Positions 46,211 through 54,958 of a stretch of DNA of 64,000 bases are shown piece after piece. Location: NCBI GenBank assembly GCA_016711805.1, contig JADJSH010000005.1, positions 62,001-126,000 on the forward strand, in the 5' to 3' direction. Each line of letters starts with the position of its first letter. Position 1 is the first letter of the stretch. Position numbers and translations under genes: made by a program. The notes beneath the pieces are model-generated. The model worked only from the letters and a program-made list of their open reading frames with translations, was not told the origin of the DNA and made no database searches. Origin of the DNA: Bacteroidota bacterium. Lineage in GTDB: Bacteria > Bacteroidota > Bacteroidia > B-17B0 > Aurantibacillaceae.

Positions 46211-46420
46211 GTAATTAAGTATTTGATGTAACGATAGTGTTACAGTATAAAGTTGAGGATTTTAAGAAAAATGATGTTACATAGTTTATGAAGATACTTA
46301 CATGATTCACGTTTTTTTGTTTTATGGAATCTATGAATTATGCAAATTTCACCGTCAATTATGTAAATGTTATTGCGGTATCTTATGCAATTTTGAGGGT
46401 TCACTATTTAAACTAACATG

Positions 46421-46651
46421 ATGGCAATTAAAGTAGCAGCAAAAAAAACAGTCCTAAAAATAGCACCTAGTTTTATTTTAATTAAAAAGAAAGAGGCTCT
46501 ATTACTAAAAGAAATTACCTTTATAGAGAAAAATTTGGCGAGTTACAGAGCTGAGCGTAAAGCCAGCTGGAAATCCTTTAAAAGTAAAATGGAATCGGAT
46601 ATCAACCAAATTAAAAAATCGATTGAAGCACTCACGCAAACCGAAGAATAG
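46421..46651 (+). CDS. Small basic coiled-coil protein, unknown
   Basis: A 76-residue, Lys-rich protein predicted to be one long helix or coiled coil (KKKEALLLKEITFIEKNLASYRAERK, SWKSFKSKMESDINQIKKSIEAL). It ends 4 bp before the Na/Pi cotransporter start on the same strand, so the two are probably cotranscribed. An ATG one codon upstream is also possible. The N-terminus has no signal peptide, so it is likely cytosolic. Function unknown. Confidence 0.55.
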   Translation: MAIKVAAKKTVLKIAPSFILIKKKEALLLKEITFIEKNLASYRAERKASWKSFKSKMESDINQIKKSIEALTQTEE

Positions 46652-46655
46652 TTAA

Positions 46656-48340
46656 ATGACAAGTATTGATTTTTGGAAATTGTTGGCAGGATTAGGAATG
46701 TTCTTATATGGCATGTTTCATTTAGAAGATACGATGAAGCAGTTGGAAGGCCGATCGTTTAAATTATTCCTACAAAAACATACCAAAAAAAAATTAAGTG
46801 CCATATTAAGCGGCACCTTCGTTACCGCCGTTTTGCAAAGTAGTTCCATTGTTAATTTGATGGTATTGTCGTTTGTGGGAGCAGGAATGTTATCCATGCG
46901 CAATGCGTTAAGTGTAGCCCTTGGCGCCAATATTGGCGGCACCTTTAATAGCTGGTTGGTTGCCTTATTAGGTTTTAAAATTGATATAGGAAGTATTACC
47001 TTTCCTATTATTGGCATCGCAGGATTAGGTTTAATTATTTTTAGAAACAAAAAAACACTTTACCAAATTGCTAAATTTTGCATGGGTTTTGGTTTATTGT
47101 TTTTAGGCCTTGATTTTATGAAAGAAAGTATGGATGCCATGATTAAAGCATTTGACTTTGCACCGTATTTAAATTATCCACGAATTGTTTTTGTTTTAAT
47201 TGGATTTGTTTTAACAGCCTTAATACAAACAAGTGCTGCTACAGTCGTCATTGTATTGAGTGCACTCTATGCGCATATATTACCCATTGAAACTGCCGTT
47301 GCCGTTGTGTTGGGCGCCGAACTTGGAACCACCATTAAAATAGTGATTGGTTCTATTGGCGGCATAGCCGCAAAAAAGCGAGTGGCCTTTGGCAATATCT
47401 TATTTAACATTATTACCTCGTTGTTTGGATTTGTTTTTTTAGTTCCTATTATTTCGTTATTAAATAATGTATTAGGTCTACATGATCCTATTTTTATATT
47501 AGTGGCGTTTCAAACACTCATTAATATTGTGGGTGTGGTTTTGTTTTATTTTTTCCTTGATGGGTTTTCTCGTTTTTTAGAGAAACAATTTGTGAGTGAT
47601 AAACAAAGTGCTACTTATTTTATTCAGAATCTAAATTCAGATATGCTTAGTAATTCTATTGAATTGATGGAAAAAGAAGTTGGTTTGTTTATTTACCGTG
47701 TGATTCAATTAAATAAAGATGTGTTTCAAATTAAGCATGAAGAACCTGCAGATAGTATTTATAAAAGTTATTTAAAAGATCCTGGTTTTTTTATGTCGTA
47801 ACCTATGTTGAAAAATACAATATTATAAAACAAGCGGAAGGAGAAATTTTGTTAGTGTATTCTAAAATCATTGAAGAAAGTACCAATAGAGAGGATTTAA
47901 AACGCTTAAATCAATTAATGGCTTCTGCTAGAAGTGCTATGTATTCGGCTAAAGGCATGAAAGATATCATAGAAGATCGAAAGGAATTTAGTAATTCGGT
48001 GAATCAAGTTAAATTTGATATCTATAAATTAATTAGAGAACAGTTAATTGCGTTTTATGATCAAGCTAATCAGCTTTTATTAGAAACAGATCAATCAAAA
48101 GTGTCGCAGGATTTAAAAAAGTTAATGGAATCTATTAAGCTAGAGTATGAACAGCGTATTAAAAATACGTACCAAGAGGCTGGTAAAACGATTGTGAAAG
48201 AAATTGATATCTCCACCTTGTTTAATGCTAGTAGAGAGTTGTATGCATCGTCAGAATCGTTGATAGATTCATTAAAAAATTATCTTTTAGATGATGAACA
48301 TATTTTGAAATATGAAGAATTGCCTAATGCCAAGATATAA
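46656..48340 (+). pseudogene. Na/Pi cotransporter (NptA type), frameshift at a T7 run
   Basis: Family proteins have two repeated membrane halves and a PhoU-like C-terminal domain. Here residues 1-381 give the membrane part, with TAVLQSSSIVNLMVLSFVGAG and the second repeat ALIQTSAATVVIVLSALYA; both QSSS-type motifs and the long loop are intact. The frame then meets TAA at 47799-47801 after GGT TTT TTT ATG. The PhoU-like part (EESTNREDLKRLNQLMASAR and on) is intact in the +1-base frame up to 48340. One more T in the run at 47786-47792 restores a single protein of about 560 residues. The zero frame reads T TTT TTT, a classical slippery heptamer. Confidence 0.7.
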
Positions 48341-48349
48341 AACTGTTTA

Positions 48350-50770
48350 TTACTTCCCTGATTTTCCTTCTGGTTCGATATCTTTTATTTGGCGTTGCTC
48401 TACTTTTAGTTTTCCAAAATTGTAATTGATGCTTATGTTAATGCGCCGAGTATCAAAGGTTTGTAGCCCTGTCATTTTTATATTTTGATATTCAATAGTT
48501 GTACGCCTCACTTCTCCCCAAAAAATATCGTTAAAGGCTAGAGCAACAGATAATTTTTCTTCAAAAAATGTTTTCTTAAAAGTCATGCTAACACTTGATC
48601 TTGACTTGGTGTTATAAATACCTTCTAAAAAAGGAGTTAAATAAAAAGCGTTAACTTCTATTGAATATCCTTTTTTTAGCGACAATCTACTATATAAATT
48701 TGGATTAAACGCAATGTACGTAAAGCGATAAGGTTGATTATTGATAATGCCTTTGCCATCTACATGGAATACTGATGCATTTAGATTTACTGACCACCAT
48801 TTAAATATATCTTTTTGTATAAATAAATTGTAGCTATAGATGTCGGCCCATTTTAAATTGGCGGCAGAGTTTGTAGAAGATTTTGTAGAGTCGTTTTGAC
48901 TATTATACCCCATAAATGCGTTCACAAGGCGGGTATAATTAACACTTTGATACATCCATGTTTTATAGGAGTAGTTAAACCCAAAATCATTACTATACTC
49001 TGGTTTTAAAAATGGATTCCCTTTATGAACACTTAACGAATTTATAAAAGTTGGAAAAGGATTAAACATATTATAATCTGGGCGATTAACACGTTTGTTA
49101 TAGGAAAGAGAAAATGTGTGATTGTCAGATTTTTTAAAATCGATGCTTGCCAGCGGAAACACATTAAAGTACTGTCTATTAAATCCTAAACCATTACTTT
49201 GACTAACCGTATTAATCACCGTGTTTTCGCCTCGTGCACCAGCCTGAAAAGAGAATTTTTTATATTGTTTTGTTAGGTTTAAATAAATAGCACTAATGTT
49301 TTGTTGATAGTTTAACACATTACTGTAAGTTGTATCAATGATATAATCTCCTGTAGTGTAGTTTTGATTTTTCAAATAATAATCGCTTATCATTTCCTGA
49401 TAAGTATGTTTAATGCCGGTTTCGAGTTTAAATTCTTTTTTAAATTCTTTTTCAAAATCTAAAAGAGCATCCGAATTGGTAAAAGTTAATGTATTAGAGG
49501 TTTTAAAAATGGAAGGAATAGACGCATTATTGTTATTAGCATCAAAATAGTGATTATCAAAGTTAGCGGCATAAATATCCCAATACGGATTATAATTTGC
49601 TGAAAAGCGAAGTGCAGTTCCTGTGGTATCAAATAAATGTTCGGCATTTATATTAAATTCAGGATAAATCCACGGATTTGGTTTTTGGGAATTAAGTTCC
49701 ATCGATTGATAACCTGCATTTACATCACTAAATTTTGTCGTTGATAAATTATCAACGTTTCCCATCCCAAAAGCACCATTCATTTTTATTCCAATAGAAT
49801 TTGATTTATTGATGAACCAGTCCGCTCCAAGATTGTAAGTTTCCGAATGATGATGTTCTTTAATCGTGTTTTTTGTTTGAACACTTGTGGTTATAGAATT
49901 GTAATCAAAATCATTATTAAAATCTTCATTTATTCTTCTCCATTCTTGAGCTGCTGTAAACCCTGAAAAGAAGTTTATTTTACGACCTTTGTAGTTCAAG
50001 GTAAATCCACCAGAAGGGTTGCCATAAAAGCCTTGTGAATAGTTGCCGAAAACACTACCGCTAAAGCCTACTATTTTTAATTTGTTAGTTTTAATATTAA
50101 TCATTCCACCTGTACCAGCAGCATCATATTTAACAGGTGGTTTTTTTAGAACTTCCATTTTTTCTATTTGAGAGGCGTTCATGCTTTTTAAAATATTCAT
50201 TAACTGTTGTCCTGACGCTTGTTGCAGTTTACCGTCAATTAATATTTTAACGCCTGATCTTCCTTGTATAGAAATGTTTCCGTCTGATACGGTTACGCCC
50301 GGTAATCGCGATAGTAATTCGTACGCCGTGTTGCCCATAGCTAAAGCTGTTCCTTCGATATTTACAATGACATTGCCGTTTTTATATTCAACCGTTTTCT
50401 TTTGTGCAGCAATGGATACTTCGTTTAAATTAATGCCATTACTGCGTAAATTAATATCAGGTATTATTTGAGCAGTAGCACTATCATATTCTATTTTGTC
50501 GGAATAAAAAGTATTAAATCCAATTGCAGAAATTTGCAATCGATAGCTGCCTTTTTTAAGACCTTCAAAGCAATAGTTTCCATTGATGTCAGTCATCACA
50601 CCTTTAATAATACTGCTATCTTTAAAGTTTAGTAAGCCTACAGGGTTAAATGCAATAGGAGCTCGTAACGTGTCAACTAGTTTGCCTTGTATGGCACACT
50701 GAGCGTATGAATGTCGCGATAAAGCATCCAAAAAGCAAAATAGTAGAATAAATTGTTTAGTAAGCCGCAT
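48350..50770 (-). CDS. TonB-dependent outer-membrane receptor
   Basis: An 806-residue receptor. Signal peptide MRLTKQFILLFCFLDALSR; residues 25-115 form a carboxypeptidase-regulatory-like domain (CAIQGKLVDTLRAPIAFNPVG). A plug domain follows (ELLSRLPGVTVSDGNISIQG, SGVKILIDGKLQQASGQQL, IEKMEVLKKPPVKYDAAGTGG) and then a 14-stranded-type barrel of the OMP_b-brl_3 group (YNKRVNRPDYNMFNPFP, KPEYSNDFGFNYSY). The ligand is unknown. The last residues end with a charged tail rather than Phe. It ends 9 bp before the stop of the Na/Pi gene, convergently. Confidence 0.88.
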   Translation of the reverse strand: MRLTKQFILLFCFLDALSRHSYAQCAIQGKLVDTLRAPIAFNPVGLLNFKDSSIIKGVMTDINGNYCFEGLKKGSYRLQISAIGFNTFYSDKIEYDSATAQIIPDINLRSNGINLNEVSIAAQKKTVEYKNGNVIVNIEGTALAMGNTAYELLSRLPGVTVSDGNISIQGRSGVKILIDGKLQQASGQQLMNILKSMNASQIEKMEVLKKPPVKYDAAGTGGMINIKTNKLKIVGFSGSVFGNYSQGFYGNPSGGFTLNYKGRKINFFSGFTAAQEWRRINEDFNNDFDYNSITTSVQTKNTIKEHHHSETYNLGADWFINKSNSIGIKMNGAFGMGNVDNLSTTKFSDVNAGYQSMELNSQKPNPWIYPEFNINAEHLFDTTGTALRFSANYNPYWDIYAANFDNHYFDANNNNASIPSIFKTSNTLTFTNSDALLDFEKEFKKEFKLETGIKHTYQEMISDYYLKNQNYTTGDYIIDTTYSNVLNYQQNISAIYLNLTKQYKKFSFQAGARGENTVINTVSQSNGLGFNRQYFNVFPLASIDFKKSDNHTFSLSYNKRVNRPDYNMFNPFPTFINSLSVHKGNPFLKPEYSNDFGFNYSYKTWMYQSVNYTRLVNAFMGYNSQNDSTKSSTNSAANLKWADIYSYNLFIQKDIFKWWSVNLNASVFHVDGKGIINNQPYRFTYIAFNPNLYSRLSLKKGYSIEVNAFYLTPFLEGIYNTKSRSSVSMTFKKTFFEEKLSVALAFNDIFWGEVRRTTIEYQNIKMTGLQTFDTRRINISINYNFGKLKVEQRQIKDIEPEGKSGK

Positions 50771-51064
50771 AAGTAGTGAAATTTAAAAATAGGACAAAAT
50801 GTGGTACATAATGACACTGTTAATATATATTAACACTATTTGGTAACAGCTAATATCATTCAGACTCTCTTTTTCGGCTGCAGAAAAGAGCGTGTGTATC
50901 TTAAATTCAATAATGACATTATATAACCAAGAAACCAGTTATAGTAATTTGTAAACCAGTTACAAAGTGTGCACTACCTCTTATGCAAATGGCATATAAT
51001 TGAGGTGTATAAATTGTAGTTTTGAAATAGAATGTTTTTTATTAACCCTTTAATAAAAGTACTT
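50771..51064. other. Intergenic region with a direct repeat
   Basis: A/T-rich gap of 294 bp. The 10-mer AAACCAGTTA occurs at 50932-50941 and 50953-50962, 21 bp apart, that is two helix turns. A -7-like box TAGTTTTG lies at 51017-51024, with no clear -33 box. The two repeats would suit a tandem activator site for the small gene at 51065 or for the receptor gene on the other strand. No terminator or RNA gene seen. Confidence 0.35.
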
Positions 51065-51205
51065 ATGAAAACCTGTAGTTCAACCATCGTATTTATTAGC
51101 TTAACGGTAATTTTATTTTTTGTGACGCTTTTTACCGTTTTATCTTCTAATCATCTTCCAGAAAAGAATAACGCCATTGCATTGTTGGTTACCGATAATG
51201 GATAG
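51065..51205 (+). CDS. Small single-helix membrane protein
   Basis: 46 residues from ATG at 51065 to TAG at 51203-51205. After MKTCSSTIVF comes one strongly hydrophobic segment (ISLTVILFFVTLFTVLSS) and a short polar tail, EKNNAIALLVTDNG. A promoter-like -7 box lies 41 bp upstream. There is no recognised family, and the gene may be a chance frame; the compact transmembrane pattern argues for a real peptide. Confidence 0.4.
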   Translation: MKTCSSTIVFISLTVILFFVTLFTVLSSNHLPEKNNAIALLVTDNG

Positions 51206-51264
51206 ATTTTTCTGCGATTAAATTTAATCTACTTAGTTAAGAATTGAAAAGCGAAATAGAAAAT

Positions 51265-51639
51265 TTAAAATTTCACCTGATACACATCCATCGTATTTCT
51301 CGGAATATTAAATACTTCAAATCCACCTGCTTGTGGTATCATCTCTATTAAATCAAAGCTTTTGCAGCCTTTACTGAGTCCTTCAAAAATTAAGGTAAAG
51401 CCACGGCCATCGTTTAATGTCCATTGTGGGGCAAACGAAATATTAAAGGCGGTAATTAATTTCGCTCTTCTATCCGAACCATGTTCTACTAAATACGTGC
51501 TTGGCCAAATACGATATGCATCATTGCCATCGCCATCGCAACTGCAATGCACAATGGTTTGTCGCTCTTCGCTTTCCAAAGTTTTAACTTCTTCTTTTAC
51601 CTCGACTTTAGTTTTGGTTATTTCTTGTGTTTCAATCAT
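51265..51639 (-). CDS. Small soluble protein, unknown
   Basis: A 124-residue protein without a signal peptide. The N-terminal 30 residues are acidic and helical (EVKEEVKTLESEERQ); the rest is strand-rich (FNISFAPQWTLNDGRGFTLIF, MDVYQVKF) with a CSCDGDGND stretch. I recognise no family. It lies 16 bp downstream of the next gene and is probably cotranscribed with it. Confidence 0.6.
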   Translation of the reverse strand: MIETQEITKTKVEVKEEVKTLESEERQTIVHCSCDGDGNDAYRIWPSTYLVEHGSDRRAKLITAFNISFAPQWTLNDGRGFTLIFEGLSKGCKSFDLIEMIPQAGGFEVFNIPRNTMDVYQVKF

Positions 51640-51655
51640 TACACAAAATTAAGCA

Positions 51656-52048
51656 TTAATTTTTTTCGGCAATATTAGTTGAATTCATAAATTTTGCTTT
51701 AACAGGAATGCCATTTATAATTAAAGTGATATCGCAATAATCAAATCGGGGGTTTGCTACACTTACTGTAAATCCATTTTTGCCCATAGTAGTTAAAGGT
51801 TTATTTAAACATTCATCGTATGGATAACAAAACACAATTTCCCTTAAAACGCCATCGTTAGATACTGCATTTAATGATTTATCGTAAATATATACATAGA
51901 TAATGGATACAGAATTTAGCAGTTCGATGTTGTAATTTTGAATCGTTTTAACTATTCCGCCTTTTGGACCAATTTGTACGATGTTTTTTTCTTGCGCTCT
52001 TGTGGATGACATTGTCATGCTCAAAACAATAATTAAAAGTGTTTTCAT
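51656..52048 (-). CDS. Small secreted protein, unknown
   Basis: A 130-residue protein with a signal peptide (MKTLLIIVLSMTMSSTRAQ) and a strand-rich mature part with four cysteines (IVFCYPYDECLNK, FDYCDITLII). Probably periplasmic. No recognised family. It precedes the 51265-51639 gene on the same strand. Confidence 0.6.
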   Translation of the reverse strand: MKTLLIIVLSMTMSSTRAQEKNIVQIGPKGGIVKTIQNYNIELLNSVSIIYVYIYDKSLNAVSNDGVLREIVFCYPYDECLNKPLTTMGKNGFTVSVANPRFDYCDITLIINGIPVKAKFMNSTNIAEKN

Positions 52049-52257
52049 GGTATAGGTTTTAGTTTCATGTAAATATGAGCTATATAATCATAATAGATCT
52101 TACATCGAGGATAGACATTATTATATAAATCACTTCTTTTTATAGATAATATCTGTGATATGTGTAAGAGATTTACTTATACATGTAAGTAATGTGTTCT
52201 TAATAAAGAGAAATTTGTATTGTAGAAAAAATGTTTTTACTACTTAAATTATACTCT

Positions 52258-52764
52258 ATGAATACCTTTTATAAAATTACGTTATCGGTTTTTGTTACTA
52301 CAATTATTACAACGAAAACTATTCAAGCGCAACAATTAAGCGATTCCGCTAAATTAGCTATACAAAATATAGAAGATGCTGAAAAGCAAAAGCGCAAGGA
52401 TGATAAAAAAGTTGATCAGCGAGCTAGCGAAATTGAGAAAGCAGAAAAGAAAGTCGTGAAAAAAGATAAGGCGGTGAAAGATGCACAAGCCGATTCGAAT
52501 GAAGAGCGCGAGAAAGTAAGAAAATCGCAAATGAAAACTGATGATAAGGCAGATGATTTACGCAAAGCACAAAACAAAACAGATGATAAAGCAGATGATT
52601 TGAGAAAGGCTAATGAGAAATTAGAAGATAAAGAAGCGGATAAGAGAAAGGCTGAAGGAAAATTAGAAGAAAAGAAAGCAGATATTAAAAAGGATGAATT
52701 AAAAGATGCTGAGAAAAAACAAAAAGCTTTAGACAAGAAAAATGAAGAGGATAAACCTCATTAA
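52258..52764 (+). CDS. Exported coiled-coil protein with DKADDLRKA repeats
   Basis: 168 residues from the ATG at 52258 (an upstream ATG at 52231 would give a worse N-terminus). Signal peptide MNTFYKITLSVFVTTIITTK, cut after QAQ. Almost all of the rest is one charged helix with repeats such as KTDDKADDLRKAQ, KTDDKADDLRKAN and KLEDKEADKRKAE. The repeats differ by only a few bases, so internal duplication is recent. Probably periplasmic; function unknown. It is followed by a second secreted-protein gene 21 bp downstream. Confidence 0.65.
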   Translation: MNTFYKITLSVFVTTIITTKTIQAQQLSDSAKLAIQNIEDAEKQKRKDDKKVDQRASEIEKAEKKVVKKDKAVKDAQADSNEEREKVRKSQMKTDDKADDLRKAQNKTDDKADDLRKANEKLEDKEADKRKAEGKLEEKKADIKKDELKDAEKKQKALDKKNEEDKPH

Positions 52765-52785
52765 TTAATATTAAATATATAAATC

Positions 52786-53361
52786 ATGTACACCATTCGT
52801 TTAATTAAATTTTTAGCTTGCATAGTTTTCACAACTGTTTCTGTAAAAGGCTCAGCGCAAGAAGTTAAAGCACCAGTTGAAAACCCTAAGGCTGTTACAA
52901 CCTACGTGGAAACTAGCCTGGTTCCCTCCATAATTTTAGAAAAATATACGAAAGAGTATCCTTTAAGAACCTTGGAAGTATGGCATGGTTATCCCGAAAT
53001 TTTAGATGAATCGGATTGGTTTGGCTGTAATCCTTATTTATACAATTGTGTTAACCCTAAATATTATGTAGTTGATTTTACTCAAAATAAAATTCCTTAC
53101 AGAGTAGTTTATAATTTAGAGGGTAAGAAAATAGCCGTGCATAGAAGCATGGATACTAAAACGATCAAAGCTATTGCTAAAGCCATCATGAAAACTAAAT
53201 ATAAGGATTGGAAAATAGCAAAGGCTCAAGAGGAAATATTTAAAGGAGATGATGCCGATAAGTTAGTGGTTTATAAAATTGAAGTAACTAAAGGCGATAA
53301 TGTACATTATTTGTTTTACAAAGCTAATGGCACTTTAATTAAAGATAAAGAGATTAAATAG
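52786..53361 (+). CDS. Secreted PepSY-like protein
   Basis: A 191-residue protein with a signal peptide (MYTIRLIKFLACIVFTTVS, cut near SAQ). The middle, VVDFTQNKIPYRVVYNLEGK, and the later YKIEVTKGDNVHYLFYKANG resemble two PepSY/BLIP-like beta-alpha-beta units as in DUF2874 proteins. Likely periplasmic. No enzymatic motif is visible. It is in line with the coiled-coil gene upstream. Confidence 0.65.
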   Translation: MYTIRLIKFLACIVFTTVSVKGSAQEVKAPVENPKAVTTYVETSLVPSIILEKYTKEYPLRTLEVWHGYPEILDESDWFGCNPYLYNCVNPKYYVVDFTQNKIPYRVVYNLEGKKIAVHRSMDTKTIKAIAKAIMKTKYKDWKIAKAQEEIFKGDDADKLVVYKIEVTKGDNVHYLFYKANGTLIKDKEIK

Positions 53362-53453
53362 AATATTTAGTGTATCATTAGACTTTCTCTAAAAATAAGA
53401 TGAAAGTCAAAATGAAAATAGAATATTCAACTACTTTATTAAAAAATTAAATC

Positions 53454-53885
53454 TTGAAAATTGTAAATTTCCATGCCAACAGTATTGAGGCATCAGAATC
53501 TGATTACTTATTTATTGCACCCTCTCAATTGCCAAATTCAGGTAATGGTCTATTTACAGCAATCGCTATTTATCAGGATGAAGTGATTTCATTATTTAAA
53601 GGCGAAGTGTTAACCACCCTACAAGCTAAATTGAGATCCAATAAAGGGAATGATAAATATTTTATCAGTTTACCTAATGGCACCATGATGGATTCGATGC
53701 GAGTGGCTTGCTTTGCGAAATACGCTAATGATGCAGAGGGTTATTCTAAATCTAAATTTAAGAACTCTTCAAAAATTGCCTTAGACGAAGATAATAACGT
53801 GTGCATTATTGCTACGCGGAACATTAAAGTAAATGAAGAAATATTTTGCGGCTATGGCAAAGCCTATTGGAAAAAGCATTCTTAA
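53454..53885 (+). CDS. SET-domain protein
   Basis: 143 residues, essentially a bare SET domain of the lysine-methyltransferase fold. The SAM-binding start is PSQLPNSGNGLFTA at 23-36, with a following GEVLT and YFISLPNGTMMD; the conserved centre is CFAKYANDAEG at 86-96; the end is ATRNIKVNEEIFCGYGKAYW, where the Tyr of GYG sits at the usual position of the catalytic tyrosine. No pre- or post-SET cysteines. The start is a TTG with a TAA 6 bp upstream. The substrate is unknown; it is followed by repeat copy D. Confidence 0.8.
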   Translation: MKIVNFHANSIEASESDYLFIAPSQLPNSGNGLFTAIAIYQDEVISLFKGEVLTTLQAKLRSNKGNDKYFISLPNGTMMDSMRVACFAKYANDAEGYSKSKFKNSSKIALDEDNNVCIIATRNIKVNEEIFCGYGKAYWKKHS

Positions 53886-53903
53886 GATTTTTTAATAGTT
53901 TTT

Positions 53904-54138
53904 GGGCGTGCCCTTGAGGGTCGGGTTTTCGGCACTCGCTTTTTATTTGCCTTTTCAGTGCAAATAAAAGAGCTCAAACAATGCCTCTACCCCTCACGCG
54001 AGCTTGTTGTATTCTTGAAGCATAAGTTTCATATTTAATTTACCCTGCGTTAGGGATTGAGCGAAAATCCTTTTATTTAGCGTAGTGAAATAAAAGATTG
54101 CAGTGAAAGCCTGGGCCGCCAGCTGGCAGAAACGCCCC
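53904..54138. repeat. Dispersed palindromic element, copy D
   Basis: Between two convergent genes. Left end GGGCGTGCCCTTGAGGGTCG; the inner hairpin is TTTATTTGC/GCAAATAAA, with CCCCTCACGCG; right arm GCGTTAGGGATTGAGCGAAA, ATCCTTTTATTT, AAATAAAAGATTGCAGTGAA, and a GCCAGCTGGC hairpin before the GCCCC end. The left arm is the most diverged of the four copies; the right arm is very close to those of A and B. Confidence 0.85.
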
Positions 54139-54218
54139 AACTAAATGAAGGTTATGTATATTGTACTTTCTTTATTCTAGTAATATATTTTTTAGTGATG
54201 ACGGTGTATAATTAAAAC

Positions 54219-54813
54219 TTAATTATCTCTTTTCAGCCATCCTGCAATACTCATGCGTTGCTGTTGCGTAACGAGTACTTCGTGTTGTAATTCATTGCTC
54301 TTAAAGAAAACGGTGGTACCTTGCTCTGGCGCAATTTTTTGATTATTGTAATTTTGATATACCATTAACTGTCCGCCATCGGCTTCCTTCCAATCTGCGT
54401 TTAAATAACTAATCATCGAAAATTTACGACTTGGATTATTATTAAAGCTATCGATGTGTTTTTGTAAAACTACCGGCTTCGTATAAGGAATAGTGAAATT
54501 CGTAACTATTTATGCCAGCAAAACAACTTCGGTTTAAGTACTTAATAAAGTCATCTATCTGATCAAAAAACTCATTTTCGTATTCATTATCATGTTCTCT
54601 ATCGAGCCAGTAAATAGAATCGCTGCGAACGGCTTTGTCGTGAGAAATGATTTCACTGTTGCCAGTACCAGCAGCTTTCATCAAATTTTGCTTCATAAGC
54701 GATTGTAAATTTTGTTTGAGGTGATTCGATAATTCGATACTCAAAAAATCTTTTGAAATTCCAATATTATCTTTGATAAAACCAGAAATAAGCGATTCAA
54801 AGTCATGTTCCAT
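54219..54813 (-). pseudogene. Prolyl 4-hydroxylase-like 2OG-Fe(II) oxygenase, single-base frameshift
   Basis: Two minus-strand frames belong to one gene. The first (54813-54448, starting MEHDFESLISGFIKDN) runs to SLYEAGSFTKT, then HR and a stop. The second (54416-54219) continues with MISYLNADWKEADGGQLMVY and ends LQHEVLVTQQQRMSIAGWL. Removing one A from the AAAAA run near 54465 joins them as GSFTKHIDSFNNNPSRKFSM, which puts back the iron-binding H-x-D and fits the second histidine in LQHEV. The joined protein would be about 198 residues, the usual size for small bacterial prolyl-hydroxylase-like oxygenases. Confidence 0.75.
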
Positions 54814-54958
54814 AAGGCTTTTATAGCCTGAAAGTACAGACGCTTAATAAAGGTAGTTTATTAAATGGATAATTGAGATAAAATAAATTTATATTTTTTT
54901 TGAAAGCGAATAGGTAACTATTAAAACTTTTAATATTATTGCTGCGTATTACACTTGC

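Noticed and set aside
34325..54138. Palindromic elements as ordinary terminators
   Set aside because: They are 211-270 bp, lie also in a divergent gap upstream of mnmE, and lack a terminal T-run; a separate good terminator already precedes copy A.
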